Below, piece after piece: positions 1 through 8,705 of a stretch of 64,000 nucleotides of DNA (the first letter of the stretch is position 1; the number at the start of each line of letters is the position of its first letter). The position numbers and the translations under genes are program-made. The stretch covers positions 434,001 to 498,000 of the forward strand of contig NZ_PNCJ01000005.1 in NCBI RefSeq assembly GCF_005887115.1, written 5' to 3'. The DNA is from Pseudoalteromonas rubra (lineage in GTDB: Bacteria; Pseudomonadota; Gammaproteobacteria; Enterobacterales; Alteromonadaceae). A model generated the notes under the pieces. The model saw nothing but the letters and a program-made list of their open reading frames with translations, did no database searches and was not told where the DNA came from.

Positions 1-208
1 CCGTCTGAAGCGCATCGAAATCGTCCCTGGAGCAAAACATTGCAAAGGCATAAATCTGATTGTCATCATTGTCAAAGGCCTGAGCAAAAATCTCTTTAAC
101 CTGATCTACAGAGTAGTTAGCTTGTCTGGTGTAGGACTCTACGAGTAAAACTGGAAGACGTAATGCGATTGATTTAATTGTGTTCTTCTTTTTAGAGAAT
201 AAAAACAC
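1..208 (-). CDS. Partial CDS cut by left edge, unknown protein
   Basis: An open frame runs off the left edge; 69 codons of its N-terminus are visible. There is no ATG, but a GTG at 208 sits six bases after a perfect AAGGAG, which decides the start. The peptide begins MFLFSKKKNTIKS and contains IYAFAMFCSRDDF; it is basic at the N-terminus and has no signal peptide. It loosely recalls small uncharacterised proteobacterial proteins of the DUF6559 kind, but that is a memory-based guess. Function unknown; the C-terminus is outside the window. Confidence 0.5.
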   Translation of the reverse strand, partial: MFLFSKKKNTIKSIALRLPVLLVESYTRQANYSVDQVKEIFAQAFDNDDNQIYAFAMFCSRDDFDALQT

Positions 209-327
209 CTGGTACTCCTTCTGATATTCCCTACTGGGCAGAATATCAATGCAGCCTTGGGAATGTCAAAAAGCCCACTTATGGCACTTTGCTCCGCAGC
301 GCCATAAGTGTAGTAAGTCTTTTGTCT

Positions 328-2019
328 TTAACGTTGTTCTATCACCCACTTTGCATTGTCATTGCTGGCTTTTCCATGACGGTTCAGGTGCAATTGTTGT
401 GAGCTGCTATCAAGCCAGACATATTGCGCCCAGCGCGTGTTTTTGAGATTCCACACTCCACCTTGATCAATCAGATCAAACCCAGAGTCTTTTGCAGAGT
501 CCCATAACTTTACATAGCCGCTTGAAGAGGCACTGTAGCTCAGGAACAGACCTGCATTTTCTCTGGCGCGAAAATACACTTGCTGGTTTTTACCGGTCAC
601 ACCGATGAATTCGACAGGCGTATTGCCACTGGCCTTAAGTCTGGCATGATTCTCCAGACCTGACTCGCTTGATACCGACAGTCCTGTCTCTGCACTTTTC
701 AGGATCATGGCCTGACCCGCATCCGCAGGTAAGTCTGGTGCTTGCCAGCCCTCAGGGGCTGTTTTCCAGAAAGTTGATTTCCACTGCCAATTGTATGGCA
801 TGTCCATCAGGGGATCGTTAAGATCTTCGTAACCCTCAACGGCTTCAACATTGTATAGGCACTGACGGCGTTCTTCGTCCAATTGAGCGACCCGTTCCAG
901 CTGGCTAACCGTTCCAACGTTCAACTCTGCCATACACTGTTCAAGAGATTTCCCTTTACCTGATTCACCCGGTGCCAGAACATAAGTGTGATCACGACGG
1001 CTTTCATCATCGTACCACTGACGCATGGCAACTTCGTCAAATGATAACCAGGCATCAACCAGCATCTGGGCTTGCGTCCGTGCATAGGCTTCTCGTTGTT
1101 CAAGCGGCATAGCCATAGTGCGGATAAATGCCGCCCACAGATCTTTACTGGCTTCAAGTGCAACAAGGGCTACAGGTTTCATATTACTCGGACGATAGCC
1201 TTCCCAGCTGCCATCTGTACGCGTGCCCGGATACCAGATCACATCGCCACTTTCATAGCTGATAGCGTCGCCAGTTGCATGAGTATGCTGCTCAGCCCCT
1301 TCGGAGCACAAATAGGCTTTTACTTGCCAGACTTTTTCATAGTTGTCTTCAGGCAGCCGAACAGTATGCTCGGGGCTAAATGAATCCTGGAACAGGTGCA
1401 CTGCGCGACCAAACAGGAAGTAGTTGTGGTCAACCTCCACCGCACTGGCATAGCCGCCCCCATCCCATACTTTGATCTGCTTGCTTTGGGCCATTGCCGC
1501 ATTAACGAAATGGTCAATAAACCGCGCTTGTCCGCGCTTTGCAGCGTCTACACCACCCGCACCACCCACATCGTCATAACGACGCATAAAGTGGTCCTGC
1601 TGCAAGTCAGCAGGTTCCTGCGCCACGGCGTTAAAACAATTTGGACCCGTAGGATCGATACTGGCATTGGTCACATTGAAACCAGCAATATCCACCCAGC
1701 GCTCACCGACTATTGCCGCGAAGATTGCGTCGTATTCTGAGTAATAGGTATTATCATTGCGACGACTGGCGAGAATTTTAGCGACTTCAGTTTGTGCGAT
1801 ATTGAGTTCTGTCGATTTTGCTAAGCCTTTGTTCCAGCTCAGGCGAGGATCATTGGCATCTTCTACCTGAGTGTTTTGTGACAAAAGCTCAAGGGCTGAG
1901 GTTCGGGTTAACCATTCATGACCAATCGGCATTACCCCGCTGCCGCCCAGCTGGGTAAATGCTGTAACTTGAGCACTTGCCGCAATAGCAACAAAACAAG
2001 CAATAGATTTTAACTTCAT
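328..2019 (-). CDS. Secreted zinc-dependent phospholipase C-like protein with C-terminal beta-trefoil-like domain
   Basis: 563 aa. Residues 1-20 form a signal peptide, so the protein is exported. The catalytic part (about 30-340) resembles the zinc phospholipase C / S1-P1 nuclease fold: an early His34 in IGHEW and the block H208-LFQ-D212-SFSPE-H218, which matches the family's HxxxD...H zinc ligands. Such enzymes cleave phosphodiesters of phospholipids or nucleic acids; the substrate here cannot be told from sequence. Residues about 440-563 look like a beta-trefoil (fascin/ricin-like) binding module with repeated LSxS and KLWDS-type strands, possibly directing it to a surface or glycan. It is monocistronic, with about 330 bp of AT-rich DNA upstream. 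An AAGGAG-like site precedes the ATG. Confidence 0.75.
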   Translation of the reverse strand: MKLKSIACFVAIAASAQVTAFTQLGGSGVMPIGHEWLTRTSALELLSQNTQVEDANDPRLSWNKGLAKSTELNIAQTEVAKILASRRNDNTYYSEYDAIFAAIVGERWVDIAGFNVTNASIDPTGPNCFNAVAQEPADLQQDHFMRRYDDVGGAGGVDAAKRGQARFIDHFVNAAMAQSKQIKVWDGGGYASAVEVDHNYFLFGRAVHLFQDSFSPEHTVRLPEDNYEKVWQVKAYLCSEGAEQHTHATGDAISYESGDVIWYPGTRTDGSWEGYRPSNMKPVALVALEASKDLWAAFIRTMAMPLEQREAYARTQAQMLVDAWLSFDEVAMRQWYDDESRRDHTYVLAPGESGKGKSLEQCMAELNVGTVSQLERVAQLDEERRQCLYNVEAVEGYEDLNDPLMDMPYNWQWKSTFWKTAPEGWQAPDLPADAGQAMILKSAETGLSVSSESGLENHARLKASGNTPVEFIGVTGKNQQVYFRARENAGLFLSYSASSSGYVKLWDSAKDSGFDLIDQGGVWNLKNTRWAQYVWLDSSSQQLHLNRHGKASNDNAKWVIEQR

Positions 2020-2352
2020 AATTACTCCTTAATTAATTTAGCCGCATCATTGTCACACAACTGAAATATGAAATCTTTAATAAAAACATAAAAAATTCAT
2101 ATAAAACATAAAAATAAGAATAATTAGTGAGTTTAAATCACATTTTCAGTATGAAAATTCAACAAACGTGGACTGAAGAAATGACTCTTTTATAAAGCAA
2201 AAGCGCAAGTCACTCGCTACATTTATTGCTTTGGAGTCGGATAAGGGTTGTTGTGTGTCGGGAGTATCACGTAAAGTGAAGCCAGGAGGTCAGCGCTACA
2301 CATTGTGTTTTGCCAACCTCGTGCAGGGCGTATTAACTAGAGCGCCGGGCCA
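2020..2352. other. Intergenic, AT-rich 5' region of the phospholipase gene
   Basis: About 330 bp with no supported gene. The half next to the phospholipase start is very AT-rich and probably holds its promoter; no clear operator or terminator hairpin was found. Confidence 0.4.
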
Positions 2353-3261
2353 TCAGCGTAAGTCTGCCGGCGTTGGGTAGTCCGGATGCTCAACATTTTT
2401 TTGAGACCACACAGCCGGGATAGCCGGTTCCCATTTTTCTTCAATCAACTTAACCAGAGTTGCCAGGTCATGCTCAGGTTTACCATAATACTCCAGCCAG
2501 CCTACTGGCACATCTTCCGGCTCTGCCGCCTGGATCACATGCGCCATCCATTGCTTTCTGAGCTCAGCCCATTGTGCAGATTGCTTTCCACTTTCGGCAA
2601 TGCCTTCAACAGGTCGTAACTCGATATAGATGGTGCGTCGCGGACCTTCACTTCTTTTTGGCTCAGAACTATGTAAGATCATCATGTCCTGTACCAAAAT
2701 GTCACCCGCCTTTGCTGGTTGTTGTACTACGCCGGGAATATTCCAGCCATACTGACTTGAAAGCGCATAGATATCTAAAATCTCATGTTGCGAGTCCGGG
2801 ATATAACGCAAACAGCCATCATCAAGATCAGCATCATCCAGATATACGCCAACATTCAGATAGGGATAATTCCTCGGATGTGGTGCGCCGTGATGCCAGG
2901 AAATATGCGGATGAGGGTGCTGATATTTGTATACCAAATCAAGCTGCATAGGCACACAGCCCTCCCCAACCATTTCCTCACAAATTGCCATCATAGTTGG
3001 GCTGGCCAATAAGTCTATGATAAGTTCAGGGTCATCAAACAGTAGATCATTGTAACGAAACAGTTTCGGCTCGCCAGATTCAGTAGACAAATAATACTGA
3101 TTGCGCACTGCCCCGTTTGCCAAATCTTCCTTTGCCGATGCTTCCAGTTTGACAGACAAGTCCCTCAGGCGTTGTAATAACTCTTTTGACAACGCTTGTT
3201 CAAAACGAACGAACCCATTTTGCTCATAAAAGCCCAGCTTTTGTTTTTCTATTGATGCCAT
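2353..3261 (-). CDS. PhyH-family Fe(II)/2-oxoglutarate enzyme with HxG instead of HxD
   Basis: 302 aa from the ATG at 3261, preceded by a GA-rich ribosome site; an in-frame ATG at 3315 lacks one and is less likely. The fold signature is phytanoyl-CoA dioxygenase: NGFVRFEQ at the N-terminus, the metal motif region, LDDADLDDGCLRYIPDSQ, then LHSS with the distal His (residue 197) and an RR pair for 2-oxoglutarate. In usual members the first motif is WHxD; here it reads W-H-H-G-A-P (His123, His124, Gly125, nucleotides 2884-2895), so the carboxylate ligand is missing. Gly or Ala at this place is known from Fe/2OG halogenases (SyrB2, WelO5, BesD). The gene lies 113 bp after an amino-acid racemase on the same strand, which suggests an amino-acid-like substrate. 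The true reaction is not known. Confidence 0.75.
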   Translation of the reverse strand: MASIEKQKLGFYEQNGFVRFEQALSKELLQRLRDLSVKLEASAKEDLANGAVRNQYYLSTESGEPKLFRYNDLLFDDPELIIDLLASPTMMAICEEMVGEGCVPMQLDLVYKYQHPHPHISWHHGAPHPRNYPYLNVGVYLDDADLDDGCLRYIPDSQHEILDIYALSSQYGWNIPGVVQQPAKAGDILVQDMMILHSSEPKRSEGPRRTIYIELRPVEGIAESGKQSAQWAELRKQWMAHVIQAAEPEDVPVGWLEYYGKPEHDLATLVKLIEEKWEPAIPAVWSQKNVEHPDYPTPADLR

Positions 3262-3374
3262 AACCTGACTCTTTCTTTGTCTTATAACCAATAACTTAGC
3301 ATTACTTATTGTCATTAAAATAGCAATTACGCTTTGTTACGCCGTGACGCTCACGTTTTTAGGACACCAGACAA

Positions 3375-4076
3375 CTATTGATCCGATGCAAGTGATAATT
3401 TAAGTGCACTTTGTACATGCAGATTGGTCGTATCGTAAAGAGGTATATCAAGCTCAGTGTCGCCAATAAGCAGGGCTATTTCAGTACAACCCAAAATAAC
3501 CGCTTGAGCACCGGCGGCTTTCAGTGCCGCGATGATTTTTAAATATTCATCCCGGGAGCTGTCATTGATTTTCCCCAGGCATAGCTCCTGATATATGACA
3601 TCATGAACGCGCTGCTGATCGGCACTATCTGGCACACAAACTTGCAAAGCGTACTTATCTTCCAAACGCTGCCGATAAAAAGCCTCCTGCATTGTAAAAC
3701 GCGTACCGAGCAGTCCGACTTTCTTTATGTGATCTCCTACCAGCGCCTGCCCCGCTGCATCGGCAATATGTAACAAAGGGACGGAAATCGCCTGCTGAAC
3801 CTCGTCTGCAACTTTGTGCATTGTGTTGGTGCATATCAATACAAAGTCTGCCCCCGCAGCTTCGACAGACTGCGCTGCTCGCGCCAATAACTCAGCTGCT
3901 CCTTGCCAGTCACCTTTATGCTGCTGCGCTTCTATCTCTGCAAAATCAACACTGACCAAAACAATTTTGGCCGAATGTAAGCCGCCCAGCTGTGCTTTTA
4001 CCCCCTCATTCAGCAAAGTGTAATAGCTTAACGTTGACTCCCAACTCATACCGCCTATCAGTCCGATTGTCTTCAT
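3375..4076 (-). CDS. Aspartate/glutamate racemase family protein
   Basis: 233 aa, full length for the Asp/Glu racemase family (YgeA/RacX-like). These cytosolic, cofactor-independent enzymes interconvert L- and D-amino acids with two cysteines. Both are present: Cys82 in the ICTNTMH block and Cys197 in ILGCTEI. The N-terminal IGLIGGMSWEST is the typical first strand and substrate loop. The gene probably shares a transcript with the PhyH-family gene downstream. D-Asp, D-Glu or a broader set of D-amino acids are possible products; the sequence alone does not decide. Confidence 0.85.
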   Translation of the reverse strand: MKTIGLIGGMSWESTLSYYTLLNEGVKAQLGGLHSAKIVLVSVDFAEIEAQQHKGDWQGAAELLARAAQSVEAAGADFVLICTNTMHKVADEVQQAISVPLLHIADAAGQALVGDHIKKVGLLGTRFTMQEAFYRQRLEDKYALQVCVPDSADQQRVHDVIYQELCLGKINDSSRDEYLKIIAALKAAGAQAVILGCTEIALLIGDTELDIPLYDTTNLHVQSALKLSLASDQ

Positions 4077-4353
4077 TGCTGTTATCCCATTGTGTTTGTT
4101 CTGATATTACCAGACTCTCACAAATAACCACGGTAGTGCAGCTTTTTATCAGCCGCAGGTTAGACAAAACCTGCGACATATTCTGCATACCTGACTCACC
4201 CGCTCGGCAAATATATCTCAATTGTGCCAGTTCACTTGGCTAGGCTTTGTCATCATTTCGTTATTGTACCCGTTTAGATTGTTTCTTATTTGCACCAATT
4301 CTCAATCAGTCAGAGTTTGCGGACTCTGAGCACAATAACAAAAGGACTCAACA

Positions 4354-5958
4354 ATGAAACGTGGTACTAAAAGCCTGCTGGCTTTATCAGTGATTTTTGC
4401 CCTTGCGGCCTGCGATGGCGACAATGGCAAAGACGGGCAAACAGGTACAAATGGTGAAGATGGCGTCAACGGCGTAAATGGCAATAACGGTGCGAAAGGA
4501 TTAACCAGCCTGCTAACTCAGGTTTCCCTGCCTATGGGCGATACCCAATGCTATTTTGGAGGTGTAGCACTGCATTCTGGCGTTGACAAGGACAATGATA
4601 ACCAACTCAGTGACGCGGAAATCACCCAGACCAATTATGTGTGCCAACCTTCTTCGCTTTCAACGCAAGGGTCTGCGTTGCCTCATACCGCTCTGCGCAG
4701 CGATCTGCAAAATGGCGATATTGCTGGTAGCACTTTCGAAATCCGAAACGGCGGCTATGGCTCAGATATGGTTGCCCACCCTACCAACAATACACAGTTT
4801 TATGCTTTGACGGACCGCGGGCCCAATGCCACTTATACAGGAGAGTACGGAAAAGGTAAGAAGTTTCCGACACCCGACTATACGCCCCGTATTGGCTTAT
4901 TTGAGTTACAACAAGATGGTCGCGTGGTCAAATTAAAAGAAATTTTGCTCAAGCGCCCGGATGGCACGCCAATCACAGGTCTGCCCAATAGCTCAGACCT
5001 TGGGGGCACAGGAGAAACGCCTTATACAGCAGAAGGTGCGCCCATTTTAGTCGACAACTCTCAGCCATATCATGAGCAGGACAACCCGCTTAAACTAGAC
5101 GACTATGGCCTTGACGGTGAGGGCCTGGTTGCCTTAAAGGATGGCAGTTTTTGGGTCAGTGATGAGTATGGCCCGCATATTGTTCACTTTGATGCCAACG
5201 GCGTTGAACTGGCCAGAATTAACGCGTTCGCAGAAGATAACCGGGTCGCATTACACCTGCCGGCTGAATTTGCCAATAGACGCGCCAATCGCGGTATGGA
5301 AGGCCTGGCAATCACACCAGACGAAAAAACGCTGGTAGGTATCATGCAATCTACTCTGTATAACCCATCCAAAACTGTCAAAGATCTGGATATCGTTCGT
5401 ATTGTCACCATCAACCTGGAAACTAAAGCCGTGGGACAGTACCTGTATAAGCAGGAAAAAAATCAGAACTCAAATTCTGGTATTGTCGCATTGTCTGACT
5501 CAGAATTTTTAGTTATTGAGCGAGACGGTGCATTTTATGGCACCAATCCGGATGCCATGAAGCGCATCTACAAAATCAACCTGAGTAACGCAACCAATCT
5601 GGAAGACATCGCTTCATCGCCGTTGATAGTGCAAGATGACGCGCTCGGTTTGGTTATTTCCGGCAAAACACTGGAAGAGGTGGTCATGGAACAAGGCTGG
5701 GAAGCACTTAATGACGCCGGGATTGTGCCTGTCGCTAAATCTCTGGTGCTGGATCTGATTGACCAGGTTAGCTATCCACACGATAAGCTGGAAGGCATGT
5801 GGCTGATTGATAATACAAGGCTGGGTGTACTGAATGATGACGACTTTGCGACCTGGTCCACCAATGGTGTACTTGAGCAAAAATACCTGGATACAGGCAA
5901 AACACAAGTAGACAGTAATCGGCTGTATTTATTCGAAAACCTTACCCTGGATAATTAA
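4354..5958 (+). CDS. Esterase-like/phytase-like lipoprotein
   Basis: 534 aa with AAAAGGA ahead of the ATG. It has a lipoprotein signal with lipobox LAAC (Cys at residue 20), then a short collagen-like Gly-rich stretch (GTNGEDGVNGVNGNNG) and an EF-hand-like acidic segment (DKDNDNQLSDAE), followed from about residue 110 by the 'esterase-like activity of phytase' beta-propeller domain (TDRGPN, LDGEGLVALKDGSFWVSDEYGP, NRGMEGLAIT). Members are exported and are linked to phosphate-ester hydrolysis. The lipobox suggests outer-membrane anchoring. It is a single gene that ends at a strong bidirectional hairpin shared with the convergent microprotein operon. Confidence 0.8.
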   Translation: MKRGTKSLLALSVIFALAACDGDNGKDGQTGTNGEDGVNGVNGNNGAKGLTSLLTQVSLPMGDTQCYFGGVALHSGVDKDNDNQLSDAEITQTNYVCQPSSLSTQGSALPHTALRSDLQNGDIAGSTFEIRNGGYGSDMVAHPTNNTQFYALTDRGPNATYTGEYGKGKKFPTPDYTPRIGLFELQQDGRVVKLKEILLKRPDGTPITGLPNSSDLGGTGETPYTAEGAPILVDNSQPYHEQDNPLKLDDYGLDGEGLVALKDGSFWVSDEYGPHIVHFDANGVELARINAFAEDNRVALHLPAEFANRRANRGMEGLAITPDEKTLVGIMQSTLYNPSKTVKDLDIVRIVTINLETKAVGQYLYKQEKNQNSNSGIVALSDSEFLVIERDGAFYGTNPDAMKRIYKINLSNATNLEDIASSPLIVQDDALGLVISGKTLEEVVMEQGWEALNDAGIVPVAKSLVLDLIDQVSYPHDKLEGMWLIDNTRLGVLNDDDFATWSTNGVLEQKYLDTGKTQVDSNRLYLFENLTLDN

Positions 5959-5992
5959 CTCACTTTTAAAGTTAAACGACTCCAATAACGTT

Positions 5993-6018
5993 AAAAGCCA
6001 GGATGTCCTGGCTTTTAT
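5993..6018. terminator. Bidirectional Rho-independent terminator
   Basis: An 11-bp perfect stem AAAAGCCAGGA / TCCTGGCTTTT with a 2-base loop and A/T runs on both sides. It lies between convergent genes ending at 5958 and 6037. Confidence 0.85.
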
Positions 6019-6036
6019 TATGATGTTTTTGAACAA

Positions 6037-6264
6037 TCAGATGCTTGGATCGGGGCAGTTCATAAACTCATTTGAATAGCAGTTTCCATTGGTCGGACAA
6101 CCGTAAAAGACCGCCGTATTGCAATGCGGTTGCATAGTTGGTCCACACAAAGGCGCAAAATCGGTCGGATAACCACCTGCTACTTTTGGTGTCATATTGT
6201 TTGGCAGCGACTTTTCGTCAGCTGTCAGGCCTTTGAGTTTTTTCTTGTTAAGTGTCAGTTTCAT
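6037..6264 (-). CDS. Cys-rich GG-leader microprotein (copy B)
   Basis: 75 aa. Leader of about 31 residues (MKLTLNKKKLKGLTADEK, then TPKVAGG) followed by a 44-residue core with five cysteines (C40, C48, C56, C62, C70), including the block GCPTNGNCY. The double glycine at 30-31 looks like the cut site used by C39-type peptidase exporters or related maturation enzymes. AAGGA lies nine bases before the ATG. It follows a close paralogue by 30 bp and the pair is probably co-transcribed. The leader is almost identical to the paralogue's while the core differs outside the Cys frame, as expected for bacteriocin- or RiPP-type precursors. Function unknown; no maturation gene is adjacent. Confidence 0.75.
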   Translation of the reverse strand: MKLTLNKKKLKGLTADEKSLPNNMTPKVAGGYPTDFAPLCGPTMQPHCNTAVFYGCPTNGNCYSNEFMNCPDPSI

Positions 6265-6294
6265 GGCTTATTTTCCTTATACTATATACTGAAT

Positions 6295-6522
6295 TTATGC
6301 TGGGATCCGGCAGTATTGATCTCCATTTGCGGTATAGCAATCACCGTTAGTTGGGCAACCCTTTTGAATGTCGGTATTGCAAGCAGGGTCTATCGTCGGG
6401 TAGCACAGGATTGGATGATTGGTATACGTACCACCCGCAACCTCAGGTGTCATTTCACCCGGCAAAGCCTTACTGTCAGCCGTCAGACCTTTGAGTTTTT
6501 TCTTGTTAAGTGTCAGTTTCAT
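6295..6522 (-). CDS. Cys-rich GG-leader microprotein (copy A)
   Basis: 75 aa from the ATG at 6522 with AAGGAA upstream; a longer in-frame start at 6558 would add 12 unsupported residues. The leader MKLTLNKKKLKGLTAD...TPEVAGG matches copy B. The core has cysteines at 40, 48, 56, 62 and 71 with the shared frame C-x7-C-N-T-x5-C-P-T-N-G-x-C-Y. Conservation of five Cys positions in an otherwise variable core suggests disulfides or thioether bridges in the mature peptide. Probably secreted after cleavage behind GG31. It is the first gene of the two-gene unit transcribed from about 6560. Confidence 0.75.
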   Translation of the reverse strand: MKLTLNKKKLKGLTADSKALPGEMTPEVAGGTYTNHPILCYPTIDPACNTDIQKGCPTNGDCYTANGDQYCRIPA

Positions 6523-6610
6523 TGTAATGTTCCTTATATTAAAACCTATTGTTAACACAATAAAAACATCTAATCAACAGAATAACAAGCAACCCCCCTG
6601 TGCCTGAAGG

Positions 6611-7618
6611 CTACTGCGTTTTGAGCGCCTTAATTAGGGTATCTATATCTGCACGGCTAACACCCAGATGTGTAACCAGGCGCATTCCCTGATAGCCTGG
6701 CGTGATCTGGATCCCCTGTTCGACCAGCTTTTTAGCAATCTTATGAATATCCATTTCACTGGCAACGTCTACATAAACCAGGTTGGTTTGCACCGGATAA
6801 GCCGAAGTATTGAATCCATGCACTTCATTGAGCCGTTCAGCCAGATAACGCGCATTGTCGTGATCTGCACGTAGACGCTCGACATTGTTTTCCAGTGCGT
6901 ACAAACCTGCTGCGGCCAGTATTCCCGCCTGACGCATACCGCCTCCCAGCATTTTTCTCAGGCGCCTTGCGTTGTAAATCAGCTCACTGCTTCCCAACAG
7001 TAAAGAGCCAATTGGCGCACCTAAACCTTTCGACAAACAAATAGTCATCGAATCAAAATGTTGCGCGATTGCCCGAATATCGACCTCTAACGCCACTGCC
7101 GCGTTATAGACGCGAGCGCCGTCCAGGTGAAGCTGTAGTTTGTGTAAATCACAAAAGGCACGTGCCTGTGTCAGGTAATCCAGACTAAGAACCTTACCGC
7201 CAATGGTGTTTTCAAGGCTCAGCAGCTTGGTGCGGGCAAAATGAAAGTCATCCGGTTTGATATACGTTGCCAGCTTTTTAAGGTCTAAACTGCCATCGGT
7301 TTCGTTTTCAACAGGTTGCGGCTGCACCGACCCCAGTACTGCCGCACCACCCGCTTCATAGCGATAGTTATGCGCACTTTGCCCACACAGATATTCATCG
7401 CCACGTTCACAATGCGCCAAAATGGCCAACAAGTTAGCCTGTGTGCCAGAACTCACAAACACCGCCGCTTCGAACCCGTGGCGCTGCGCTGCAAACTGCT
7501 CAAGTTTATTTACCGTCGGGTCATCGCCATATACATCGTCCCCAACTTCTGCCTCCAGCATAGTTTGAAGCATGTTTTTGCACGGTTTGGTCACGGTATC
7601 GGATCTGAAATCTATCAT
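6611..7618 (-). CDS. ltaE: Low-specificity L-threonine aldolase
   Basis: 335 aa, full length. A PLP enzyme of fold type I that cleaves L-threonine or L-allo-threonine to glycine and acetaldehyde in the cytosol. Seen: N-terminal MIDFRSDTVTKP and GDDVYGDDPTVNKLE, typical of the family; His83 in SAHNYRYEAGG, which stacks on the cofactor; Asp166 in LHLDGAR; and the Schiff-base lysine K197 in CLSKGLGAPIGS. Single gene, 69 bp downstream of a VOC protein on the same strand. Confidence 0.92.
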   Translation of the reverse strand: MIDFRSDTVTKPCKNMLQTMLEAEVGDDVYGDDPTVNKLEQFAAQRHGFEAAVFVSSGTQANLLAILAHCERGDEYLCGQSAHNYRYEAGGAAVLGSVQPQPVENETDGSLDLKKLATYIKPDDFHFARTKLLSLENTIGGKVLSLDYLTQARAFCDLHKLQLHLDGARVYNAAVALEVDIRAIAQHFDSMTICLSKGLGAPIGSLLLGSSELIYNARRLRKMLGGGMRQAGILAAAGLYALENNVERLRADHDNARYLAERLNEVHGFNTSAYPVQTNLVYVDVASEMDIHKIAKKLVEQGIQITPGYQGMRLVTHLGVSRADIDTLIKALKTQ

Positions 7619-7686
7619 TATCGTTTTTCCTGTTTGCAGCGATAAACTAAAGCGCCAGTAGAAAACATTTTTACCCTTTATACAAG

Positions 7687-8088
7687 TCAGAGGCTATTAC
7701 ACAGATCGGTGTAGCGCTTTTCTACCCGCCATGGCGGGTTAAGGCGATTCTCACCAGCCCAGTATAATTTGATTTTATTACCTGATGGATCTGCCACGAT
7801 GGCTTCGCGCCAGAGGTATGACTCTTCGGTGGGTGCCTGTAACAACGTAATACCCCGCGATTCAATCATTGCAATCCATTCATCCAGTCCCTGATGCTCA
7901 AAATAAATGGTGGTGTTATGAATGATTTGGTCTGTGCTCAGGGACAAAGAGAAAGTCGCACCTCCCTGTGGACACGCAAAGCGTGCGTAGTGGGGCGTAT
8001 CAACAATTTGCGTAAAACCCAGCTTCAAATAAAACGTGATTGCGTCATCCATATTGTTAACGCTCAATGTGACCTGGTTTAAGTTCAT
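7687..8088 (-). CDS. VOC-family (glyoxalase/bleomycin-resistance fold) protein
   Basis: 133 aa. One vicinal-oxygen-chelate domain with two beta-alpha-beta-beta-beta halves: LNQVTLSVNNMDDAITFYLKLGF at the start and IVADPSGNKIKLYW at the end. Family members bind metals and act in small-molecule conversion or in resistance by binding drugs. The usual glyoxalase Glu ligand near the C-terminus appears as Lys/Leu (NKIKLY), so classical glyoxalase I activity is doubtful. It may share a transcript with ltaE. Precise role unknown. Confidence 0.75.
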   Translation of the reverse strand: MNLNQVTLSVNNMDDAITFYLKLGFTQIVDTPHYARFACPQGGATFSLSLSTDQIIHNTTIYFEHQGLDEWIAMIESRGITLLQAPTEESYLWREAIVADPSGNKIKLYWAGENRLNPPWRVEKRYTDLCNSL

Positions 8089-8224
8089 AATTTTTTATCC
8101 TTTTTTGATCATTCATACGCGATATTGCGAAGAAAGTGCAGCAAAGATAAAACCTCAACTTATATTTAGGTCAATGACTTTTTATAAACTAAGTGGCTCT
8201 TTTATTGATGACCGCGTATGGGGT

Positions 8225-8690
8225 CATTCCGGTGTTAGATTGGTCTCCAATACCAAAGCGTCCCCATGACGAAGTATGCGCTCATTTCGGTGTTAGATTG
8301 GCCTCCAATACCAAAGAGCCCCCCAACTCCTCACCTTCCCTCGTCATCCCGGCCAACGAGCCGGGAACCATTCGGCAGTCAATTCAAGTGCTACAGATAA
8401 TAACGCTGAGTGTCAGATAACGAGATGCAGTGCGCTTTTTACTGAGTAAAGATTGCCAAACCGAGCCGCCGGTGAGTAGATCCCGCATCAAGTGCGGGAT
8501 GACCGGGTGTTGTGCAGAATGACCGCATATGAGCTCATTCCGGTGTTAGATTGGCCTCCAGTACCAAAGCGTCCCCATGACGAAGTATGAGCTCATTCTG
8601 GTGTTAGACTGGCCTCCAATACCAAAGCGTCCCCATGACGAAGTATGAGCTCATTTCGGTGTTAGATTGGCCTCCAGTACCAAGTACCGT
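8225..8690. repeat. 58-bp tandem repeat, five copies in two runs split by a palindromic element
   Basis: Units start at 8225, 8283, 8536, 8594 and 8652; neighbouring units are exactly 58 bp apart. Each begins CATTCCGGTGTTAGATTGG (with small changes). The first run (two units) and the second (three) are separated by the inverted-repeat element at 8343-8503. The whole 8089-8705 gap holds no supported gene. Confidence 0.85.
8343..8503. repeat. MITE-like palindromic element, copy 1
   Basis: 161 bp bounded by the inverted ends GTCATCCCG and CGGGATGAC. The left part has a second palindrome (CCCGGCCAACGAGCCGGG) and the right part GATCCCGCATCAAGTGCGGG. It is nearly identical over its length to the element at 14090. 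No coding capacity. Confidence 0.8.
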
Positions 8691-8705
8691 AATCAAATGA
8701 ACAAC

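Noticed and set aside
4006..4243. Short frames between the racemase and the phytase-like gene
   Set aside because: No ribosome site, atypical composition, both strands open by chance; the region is the divergent promoter.
8036..8420. Short plus-strand frames between the VOC and RND genes
   Set aside because: They are translations of the 58-bp repeat and the palindromic element.
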